DNA of 5,337 bases from Candidatus Parcubacteria bacterium (GTDB lineage Bacteria > Patescibacteriota > Minisyncoccia > JAHIHE01 > JAGLIN01). Positions 1 through 4,242 of this stretch are shown here, in pieces. Position 1 is the stretch's first letter; every line of letters starts with the position of its first letter. Under the pieces are notes generated by a model. It saw only the letters and a list, made by a program, of their open reading frames with translations. It ran no database searches and was not told the origin of the DNA. A program made the position numbers and the translations under genes. The DNA lies in NCBI GenBank assembly GCA_023142975.1, contig JAGLIN010000133.1, positions 1-5,337 on the forward strand. Direction: 5' to 3'.

Positions 1-153
1 GTGCCGTTTATTATCGCTAAAAATGGATGCGGTCCAGAAAAATGTAAATTAAGAAGCAATGGGATCCTGGGAAATGTAGCTCCGACTTTGCTCGATGTTT
101 TAAAAATTGAGAAACCGGAGGATATGGTTTTGGGAAGTTTGATAGAGAAATAA
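1..153 (+). CDS. gpmI: 2,3-bisphosphoglycerate-independent phosphoglycerate mutase, C-terminal end (partial)
   Basis: This is the last 50 codons of a gene whose 5' part lies outside the window. Reading frame 1 is open from the first base to a TAA at 151-153. The peptide contains VPFII near its start, a KCKLR stretch, then GNVAPTLLDVLKIEKPEDM and a final GSLIEK. This closely follows the C-terminus of cofactor-independent phosphoglycerate mutases (typically L-A-D/N-VAPT-LLDLLG-EKPEEMTGKSLI), an alkaline-phosphatase-superfamily enzyme that interconverts 3- and 2-phosphoglycerate in glycolysis. The Mn-binding and catalytic serine residues lie upstream and cannot be checked. The first GTG is simply a codon at the window edge, not a start. 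The gene runs toward the minus-strand gene at 260-481, and the spacer between them holds hairpins. Archaeal-type ApgM is less likely because the tail matches the bacterial GpmI pattern. Confidence 0.85.
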   Translation: MPFIIAKNGCGPEKCKLRSNGILGNVAPTLLDVLKIEKPEDMVLGSLIEK

Positions 154-190
154 ATTATTATATTGCTGTATTGTTAAATTATTTAAAGAA

Positions 191-209
191 ACCATAAAAT
201 ATTTGTGGT
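191..209 (+). repeat. Short inverted repeat (hairpin) downstream of gpmI
   Basis: The sequence ACCATAAAATATTTGTGGT can fold with an 8-bp stem that includes one G-U pair when read as plus-strand RNA, and a 3-nt loop. On the minus strand the G-U becomes an A-C mismatch, so the plus-strand transcript, the gpmI mRNA, folds better. It lies 38 nt after the gpmI stop. No T-tract follows, so it is not a classical intrinsic terminator. It could be a 3'-end stabilising hairpin or chance in AT-rich DNA. Confidence 0.3.
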
Positions 210-215
210 GATAAA

Positions 216-257
216 TAAAAAAATAGAAGCCAAAACTTTTTAGTTCGTTCAGCTTCC
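216..257 (-). terminator. Intrinsic terminator of the small minus-strand gene, possibly bidirectional
   Basis: Read on the minus strand, GAAGC (252-256) pairs with GCTTC (226-230). A G-T wobble extends the stem by one pair. The loop contains a second small helix (AACT-AAAA-AGTT). The stem is followed at once by TATTTTTTTATT, a good U-tract (seven T at 217-223). It begins only 3 nt beyond the stop codon of the 260-481 gene. On the plus strand the same stem is followed by CCTTTTAAT, a weaker T-run, so it may also end transcription from the converging gpmI gene. Confidence 0.6.
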
Positions 258-259
258 TT

Positions 260-481
260 TTAATATTTCCTTTCCTTTGCACTTTCTCCAGCGCATCTTC
301 TGCCGTCTTTCTTCCAGTCAAACCACTCCTCGGTTCGTATAAAGGACTCGCCTTCTTGGGCTGACAGGTATGTTTGTTCAATCTTTTTGCTCTCATCTTC
401 TTGTAATTTCCATCCATGACTTATTAAAGCAATGAATAGAATTAATATGATTATTCCGATTACTTCGTATATGAAGCTCAT
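260..481 (-). CDS. Small single-pass membrane protein, unknown function (73 aa)
   Basis: I do not recognise a family. Residues 7-21 (VIGIIILILFIALIS) form one hydrophobic helix close to the N-terminus, suggesting a signal anchor. The rest (22-73) is hydrophilic and highly charged, with an acidic/basic stretch at 25-35 and a Trp-rich patch at 53-56 (WFDW). There is one cysteine (63) and no lipobox. The case for a real gene is the signals around it: a perfect AGGAGGT at 487-493 with a 5-nt spacer to the ATG, and a hairpin plus U-tract immediately after the TAA. It is transcribed divergently from the Bro-N gene and convergently with gpmI, so it appears to be its own transcription unit. A second open frame overlaps on the same strand (100-417), but it lacks a ribosome binding site and runs through the terminator into the antisense of gpmI. 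Orientation in the membrane and function are not determinable. Confidence 0.6.
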   Translation of the reverse strand: MSFIYEVIGIIILILFIALISHGWKLQEDESKKIEQTYLSAQEGESFIRTEEWFDWKKDGRRCAGESAKERKY

Positions 482-486
482 ATTTT

Positions 487-493
487 ACCTCCT
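487..493 (-). promoter_or_regulatory. Strong Shine-Dalgarno site (AGGAGGT) for the small membrane-protein gene
   Basis: The minus strand reads AGAGGAGGTAAAAT directly before the ATG at 481-479. This is a full anti-16S match with ideal spacing. It fixes the start codon of the 73-aa gene. It is the only clear Shine-Dalgarno site before any start in this window; the six complete plus-strand genes have none or only weak AAGA-like traces. Confidence 0.75.
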
Positions 494-506
494 CTTTATA
501 AAAGAG
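492..506. promoter_or_regulatory. 15-bp palindrome in the divergent spacer, candidate operator or RNA hairpin
   Basis: CTCTTTATAAAAGAG is a perfect inverted repeat: 6-bp arms around a 3-bp centre. It sits in the 59-bp spacer between the divergent small membrane-protein gene and the Bro-N gene. It overlaps the Shine-Dalgarno site of the minus-strand gene by 2 nt. As DNA it could be a dimeric repressor's binding site controlling one or both genes. As minus-strand RNA it could form a small hairpin that touches the ribosome binding site. I could not place convincing -35/-10 boxes in this AT-rich spacer. Confidence 0.4.
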
Positions 507-540
507 TAGCATAGATATTAAAATAAGTCATTTATTTAAT

Positions 541-1374
541 ATGAACAAAAATAACAAGTTAGTAATTTTTGAAAGCAAGCAAATTCGCAGGGTTTGGCAT
601 AATGGCGAATGGTTTTTTTCCGTGGTTGATGTTGTGGAAGTTTTAGCGGAATCAATGAACCCTAAACAATATTTAAAAAAACTTAGAAGCAGGGACGAGG
701 AATTGAATTTGAAGTGGGGGACAATTTGTACCCCTGTTGAAATGTTTGGTAAAGACAATAAAAAAAGAAAGGTTAACGCAACAAATTTAAAAGGAGCTTT
801 TCGTTTAATTCAGTCAATTTCAAGTAAAAAAGCAGAGCCATTTAAAATGTGGTTGGCACAAGTTGGAAAAGATAGGATTGATGAAATCGAAAATCCAGAA
901 TTAGCACAAGAGAGAATAAAACAAATTTATGAACAGAAAGGCTATCCAAAAGATTGGATTGATAAAAGATTACGGGGAATGGCGATCAGACAGAATTTAA
1001 CAGATGAATGGAAGGAGCGGGGAATTAAAATTCAAAGCGATTTCGCGATTTTAACAGCGGAAATTTCAAAAGCATGTTTCGGAATGACGCCTTCAGAATA
1101 TAAAAAGTTAAAAAACATTCCCTCAAAATCAAAAGCAAATTTACGGGACAATATGACGGACTTGGAATTGATTTTTACGATGCTTGGCGAAAGAGTGACA
1201 ACGGAAATTTCTCAAGAAGAAAAACCAGATACTTTTACCAAAAATAAAAAAGTTGCCAAAAGAGGTGGCGAAGTGGCTGGCAAAGCAAGGAAGAACGCAG
1301 AAAAAGAAATAGGTAAAAGTGTGATTTTAAAAAATAATTATTTGGATAATAAAAAACTTAAGAAATTAAAATAA
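541..1374 (+). CDS. Bro-N domain protein, antirepressor / DinD-like
   Basis: The 277-aa protein has two parts. Residues about 8-115 match the Bro-N (baculovirus repeated ORF N-terminal, antirepressor) pattern: IRRVWHNGEWFFSVVDVVEVL at 16-35, a PKQYLKKL helix at 41-48, a short insert with KRKVNATNLKGAFRLIQSI at 75-93, and the FKMWLAQVG segment at 101-109. Residues about 119-265 match the C-terminal part of chromosomal DinD-like members: ELAQERIKQIYEQKGY, IRQNLTDEWKERGI, FAILTAEISKACFGMTPSEYKKLKN, LRDNMTDLELIFTMLGE, then GGEVAGKARKNAEKE. Bro-N domains bind DNA in viral proteins. E. coli DinD is LexA-regulated and inhibits RecA filaments, but that function cannot be transferred safely here. Length is normal and the gene is intact. 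The basic tail at 271-277 (KKLKKLK) may aid nucleic-acid binding. It starts 59 bp from the divergent small gene, has no visible Shine-Dalgarno site, and ends in tandem TAATAA 18 bp before the kinase gene, so it may share a transcript with it. Calling it a phage antirepressor would be over-reading. Confidence 0.85.
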   Translation: MNKNNKLVIFESKQIRRVWHNGEWFFSVVDVVEVLAESMNPKQYLKKLRSRDEELNLKWGTICTPVEMFGKDNKKRKVNATNLKGAFRLIQSISSKKAEPFKMWLAQVGKDRIDEIENPELAQERIKQIYEQKGYPKDWIDKRLRGMAIRQNLTDEWKERGIKIQSDFAILTAEISKACFGMTPSEYKKLKNIPSKSKANLRDNMTDLELIFTMLGERVTTEISQEEKPDTFTKNKKVAKRGGEVAGKARKNAEKEIGKSVILKNNYLDNKKLKKLK

Positions 1375-1392
1375 TAAACAATAAATAAAACC

Positions 1393-2400
1393 ATGTACAA
1401 TATTATAACAATTGGTGGGGCGACTCGGGATATAACCTTCGTGACTGACAAAGGGAAAGTTATTGAAACGCCGGAGAATTTGACGGAGCAGAAACTTCTT
1501 GGGTTTGAGTATGGGGCGAAAATTAAAAGCGAGGAAGTGTTTTTTAATTTTGGCGGAGGGGCATGCAACACAGCCGCGACTTTTTCTAAGTTAGGATTAA
1601 ATGCGGCAGTGAATTGCAGAGTTGGAAACGATGATGATGGAAAATCTATAATAAAAAATTTAAAAGAGTCAGGAATAAATACAGATTTGATTCAAATTAA
1701 TGAAGACAGAAAAACAGGATTTTCATTGGTTGTGGTAAATAAAAACGGTGGCGATCGCGTTATTTTTAAATATAAAGGCGCGAGTGATTCTCTTGAAATC
1801 GAAAAGGAAGAAATTAGCAAAACGAAATGGATTTATTTAACATCTTTGGCTGGAAATTGGAAAGAAGGTTTAGAAGAAATTAATAAAGCAGTCAAAGAAA
1901 ATAAAATAAAGCTGGCGTGGAATCCAGGCGCTACTCAAATTTGCTCTGGCAAAAATAAATTGAAAAAGTTTTTGGAAAATACAGAGATATTAATTGTAAA
2001 CAAAGATGAAGCGATTGAATTAATTCAGAGTGACGAAAGTATAAAATTAGATTATAATGAGATTAATAATGTTGAAATTTTAGCTAAGAATATAAAAAAT
2101 TGGGGTCCGCGAATTGTAGTTATAACAGATGGTCCTGAAGGCGCTTATGTATATGACGGAGAAAATATTTTATATTCTCCTTCTATCCCAGAGAAAAAAA
2201 TAGATTCAACTGGAGCGGGCGATTCTTTCGGAAGCGCTTTGGTTGCTGGATATATTTTAGCTAATGATTTAGAAACTGCTTTAAAATATGGAATTATCAA
2301 CAGCGGAAGTGTTGTTGGTGAATATGGCGCGCAGAATGGGATATTGGATAAAAGGGAAGTAGAAGAAAAATTAGGGGATATGAAAGTAAGTTATTTATAA
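1393..2400 (+). CDS. PfkB/ribokinase-family carbohydrate kinase
   Basis: The 335-aa protein is a full-length member of the ribokinase superfamily and should transfer phosphate from ATP or another donor to a sugar or nucleoside in the cytoplasm. The first PfkB signature, GGGACNTAATFSKLGL, is at 54-69 after an N-terminal strand IITIGGATRDITF (4-16). VNKDEA at 202-207 is the usual N-x-x-E motif that helps bind Mg/phosphate. VITDGPEGAYV at 243-253 is the nucleotide-site strand-turn. The second signature, DSTGAGDSFGSALVAGY at 271-287, supplies the GAGD anion hole and the catalytic base Asp277. A longer segment than in E. coli RbsK lies between residues 17 and 53; from memory such an insert is common in kinases annotated only as carbohydrate kinase in Patescibacteria. 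Substrate (ribose, fructose, fructose-6-phosphate, nucleoside or other) cannot be read from sequence. It follows the Bro-N gene by 18 bp and precedes the DUF6941-like gene by 35 bp. No Shine-Dalgarno site precedes the ATG. Confidence 0.88.
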   Translation: MYNIITIGGATRDITFVTDKGKVIETPENLTEQKLLGFEYGAKIKSEEVFFNFGGGACNTAATFSKLGLNAAVNCRVGNDDDGKSIIKNLKESGINTDLIQINEDRKTGFSLVVVNKNGGDRVIFKYKGASDSLEIEKEEISKTKWIYLTSLAGNWKEGLEEINKAVKENKIKLAWNPGATQICSGKNKLKKFLENTEILIVNKDEAIELIQSDESIKLDYNEINNVEILAKNIKNWGPRIVVITDGPEGAYVYDGENILYSPSIPEKKIDSTGAGDSFGSALVAGYILANDLETALKYGIINSGSVVGEYGAQNGILDKREVEEKLGDMKVSYL

Positions 2401-2435
2401 ATTAGAATATTAAAACTAAAAACTAACAAAAAATT

Positions 2436-2858
2436 ATGGAAAATGAAAATTTTAAATTGAATTTTTTACACGTATGTGATTACGCATCTTTTAGTGAAGG
2501 AGGAAAGCTTAACATTCTTGGTATATTCGAAAGTATTAATACTCCTAAAATTCCCTATGTTCACCCTCAAATGTTTGTTGTTCTAAATATTTTAATAAAA
2601 AAAATGAGTAATTATAAAAAAATAGTAACAAGATTTGTTCAAAGTGACAACAAGGTTGAGATAGCAAGAGTAGAAATTCCAATAAACATAAAAACATCGT
2701 CAGCTAAAGGAGAATTTAGAGTCGGAAGTATAGGACAATTAAACGGTGTTAAATTTGAAAAATACGGTAAATACGTAATTCAAATTTCTGTAGATGAACA
2801 TTTAATTGGAGAGAAAGAAATAACAATTTCAAATTTAAAAATCAAAAATCAGAATTAA
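2436..2858 (+). CDS. DUF6941-like small beta-sandwich protein, unknown function
   Basis: The 140-aa protein has no signal peptide or membrane segment. The N-terminal block LNFLHVCDYASFSEGGKLNI (8-27) with LGIFESI (28-34) and the following PYVHPQMFVVLNI (40-52) match a widespread family of about 130-residue proteins whose members begin with a strand ending in L-CD-A, then GGKLNILG-FD-I and VHPQ. I believe this is DUF6941, recalled rather than searched. The second half alternates strands: VTRFVQSDNKVEIARVEIPI at 64-83, FRVGSIGQLNGVKFEKYGKY at 94-113, and VIQISVDEHLIGEKEITISN at 114-133, with the family-typical L-x-G-VKFEKYG-Y motif. A beta-sandwich is the expected fold; no catalytic residues are evident. 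Only 3 nt separate its stop from the next ATG, so the two genes are almost certainly co-transcribed and probably translationally coupled. Base composition is clearly more AT-rich than the kinase gene upstream. Confidence 0.72.
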   Translation: MENENFKLNFLHVCDYASFSEGGKLNILGIFESINTPKIPYVHPQMFVVLNILIKKMSNYKKIVTRFVQSDNKVEIARVEIPINIKTSSAKGEFRVGSIGQLNGVKFEKYGKYVIQISVDEHLIGEKEITISNLKIKNQN

Positions 2859-2861
2859 GAT

Positions 2862-3521
2862 ATGAAGGCAATAACAAAGGAACTTAGACACTATTTAACA
2901 AAGAATGAAGGTGCGAAAACTTCATCCAAATTAAGTGAGGAATTTATTGGGTCTTCTAATATTGAAGCACAAAAAATAAAAATAGAACGAGAATGGTATA
3001 TATTCTATTATTCTTTTTTAAATATAGCAAAAAATAGCTGTGAAAATATAATAAACAAAAAAAAGTTACCTGAAAGTGATAAGTTTATCTCTATAGGAAT
3101 AATATATAATATAAAACACAGTCTTGAAATTGTTGTTAAGGCCTTATATAGAACTTTCTCAAATGGAAAGATAGATAAATCTGATTATGGTCATGATATT
3201 AAAAAATTAATTAAGGAATTTAAAAAAGGAAATAATAAAAAAATAAAAAGAACCCCAAACTTGAGCAATGAAATAGATAAATTAGAAGAGATTATGCTTA
3301 AATATTATGAACTAAGCTTTTTAAAAAAATATTTAAAGGATAGTTTTAATATTAATGATATTGAAAATACTTTTTTTAAATATCCTGAAAATAAAGTAAA
3401 TATAAGAGTTGATTATTCGGAATTTTTAAACAAAGTAAATATGTCTGACATAGAAAGTATAAAAATTGATATTAATGAGATATCTTCTATTATCTTAAAA
3501 ATAAAAAAATTAATTAAATAA
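2862..3521 (+). CDS. HEPN-like all-helical protein, tentative; unknown function
   Basis: The 219-aa protein is mostly predicted helix and very rich in Lys, Ile and Asn. There is no signal peptide. The central region resembles HEPN-superfamily proteins of the type with a helix carrying (R/K)H-x-LE-x3-KAL, then GHD-x2-KL, then a late F-(R/K)YP motif: here YNIKHSLEIVVKALY is at 82-96, YGHDIKKLIKEF at 109-120, a helix LEEIMLKYYELS at 141-152, and FFKYPENK at 171-178 followed by VDYSEFLNKV and a closing IDINEISSIILKIKKLI helix. I could not find the R-x4-6-H motif that marks HEPN ribonucleases, so nuclease activity is not supported. Many such proteins are linked to toxin-antitoxin or defence loci; that is family-level context, not proof. 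It overlaps functionally with the DUF6941-like gene 3 nt upstream and is among the most AT-rich coding DNA in the window. An unrelated helical protein remains possible. Confidence 0.5.
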   Translation: MKAITKELRHYLTKNEGAKTSSKLSEEFIGSSNIEAQKIKIEREWYIFYYSFLNIAKNSCENIINKKKLPESDKFISIGIIYNIKHSLEIVVKALYRTFSNGKIDKSDYGHDIKKLIKEFKKGNNKKIKRTPNLSNEIDKLEEIMLKYYELSFLKKYLKDSFNINDIENTFFKYPENKVNIRVDYSEFLNKVNMSDIESIKIDINEISSIILKIKKLIK

Positions 3522-3564
3522 ATTCAGCCTTAAAATAAAAAAGCTTAAAATTACTCTTTATTCC

Positions 3565-3604
3565 ATAGATAAATTTTTGTGTTCTAATATCTATTTAATT
3601 TTTT
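3565..3604 (+). terminator. AT-rich inverted repeat with T-run after the HEPN-like gene, weak terminator candidate
   Basis: ATAGATA (3565-3571) and TATCTAT (3588-3594) are perfect inverted arms with a 16-nt loop, followed by TTAATTTTTT ending at 3604. Position and T-run fit a terminator closing the DUF6941-like/HEPN-like pair. The stem has only one G-C pair and a large loop, so it would be weak, and chance is a real alternative in DNA this AT-rich. The rest of the 132-bp gap (3522-3653) shows no gene; it must hold any separate promoter for pduL-ackA, but I cannot place one with confidence. Confidence 0.3.
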
Positions 3605-3653
3605 ATATTACATTTTGTATTTTTTTAAATTAATAACTCTCTACAAAGAATAT

Positions 3654-4226
3654 ATGAATAAAAAAATAAAAATTGAAATTTCGGCAAGACATATTCATTT
3701 GGAAAAAAGCGATTTTGAAAAATTGTTTGGCATTGACGCCGAATTGACCATTCTAAAAGAACTTTCTCAACCGGAAATGTTCGCGGCGAATGAAACGGTG
3801 TCTATAAAAAATAAGAATCTTCAAATTGAGAATCTTAGAATAGTCGGTCCTTTACGTGATTATACGCAAATAGAATTATCTAAAACAGAAGCGAGAAAAT
3901 TTAAAATAGATTCGCCATTGCGAAGATCGGGAGATATTAAAAATAGTCCCGGAATAGTTATCGTCGGACCAAAAGGAAAAGTGGAAATAAGCGATGGCGT
4001 GATTATTGCCAAAAGACATATTCACATGACTCCCAAAGATGCTGGAGAAATAAACGTAAAAGACGGGGATTTATTGAAGGTAAAAACTAAAGGGGAGCGA
4101 GGATTAATTTTTGAAAATGTCGTGGCGAGAGTTGATGAGGATTTTTTGTTGGCGATGCATATTGATACGGACGAAGGGAATGCGGGAGAGATTGAGAAAC
4201 ATGAAGAAGGAGAGGTATTGTTTTAA
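3654..4226 (+). CDS. pduL: PduL-type phosphate acyltransferase (phosphotransacetylase)
   Basis: The 190-aa protein is a near-complete PduL, the zinc-dependent phosphotransacylase unrelated to Pta that converts acyl-CoA plus phosphate to acyl-phosphate plus CoA. Two similar beta-barrel halves are seen: ISARHIHL at 9-16 starts the first, and IAKRHIHMTPKDA at 118-130 starts the second. Likely metal ligands are His13, His15, Glu74 (in TQIEL), His122, His124 and His169 (in MHIDTDE, 168-174). LSQPEMFAANETV (37-49), VGPLRDYTQIELS (64-76), RSGDIKNSPGIVIVGPKG (91-108) and GERGLIFENV (147-156) are further family blocks. I chose ATG 3654 because the family begins here; an in-frame TTG at 3615 would add 13 residues without homology. 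With this start there is no N-terminal encapsulation peptide, so it should be a cytosolic enzyme rather than a microcompartment one. Acetate kinase begins 16 bp downstream, so acetyl-CoA to acetyl-phosphate is the likely reaction. Confidence 0.92.
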   Translation: MNKKIKIEISARHIHLEKSDFEKLFGIDAELTILKELSQPEMFAANETVSIKNKNLQIENLRIVGPLRDYTQIELSKTEARKFKIDSPLRRSGDIKNSPGIVIVGPKGKVEISDGVIIAKRHIHMTPKDAGEINVKDGDLLKVKTKGERGLIFENVVARVDEDFLLAMHIDTDEGNAGEIEKHEEGEVLF

Positions 4227-4242
4227 AAATAATTTTCAAATA

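Noticed and set aside
100..417. A 105-codon minus-strand open frame overlapping the 73-aa gene, with a protein-like helical stretch in its middle.
   Set aside because: It has no ribosome binding site, starts inside the better-supported 73-aa gene, reads through the terminator hairpin and ends antisense to the gpmI coding region. A frameshift joining the two frames was considered, but the stop-plus-terminator right after the 73-aa frame argues against it.
528..758. Minus-strand open frame opposite the start of the Bro-N gene.
   Set aside because: Low-complexity Ser/Leu/Phe-rich translation typical of the antisense of an A-rich gene, with no ribosome binding site.
1338..1571. Minus-strand open frame opposite the Bro-N end and kinase start.
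   Set aside because: It is the complement of two well-supported genes, with no start signal or recognisable motif.
2401..2435. AAAACTA-type tandem repeats in the spacer before the DUF6941-like gene.
   Set aside because: Only two imperfect 6-7 nt units in very A-rich DNA; not distinguishable from chance.
3615..3653. In-frame TTG start that would extend PduL by 13 residues.
   Set aside because: The PduL family homology begins at the ATG at 3654; the extension is coded by T-rich spacer and resembles no encapsulation peptide with confidence.
4207..4216. AAGGAGAGGT, a Shine-Dalgarno-like string near the end of pduL.
   Set aside because: It lies 26 nt before the acetate kinase ATG, too far for normal initiation, and no start codon in the acetate kinase frame sits at the right distance. 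It also encodes part of the pduL C-terminus.
4111..4242. Upstream in-frame ATGs extending acetate kinase by 44 codons.
   Set aside because: This stretch is the 3' end of pduL read in another frame, gives an Arg/Cys-rich non-homologous peptide, and the acetate kinase N-terminal strand starts at the ATG at 4243.
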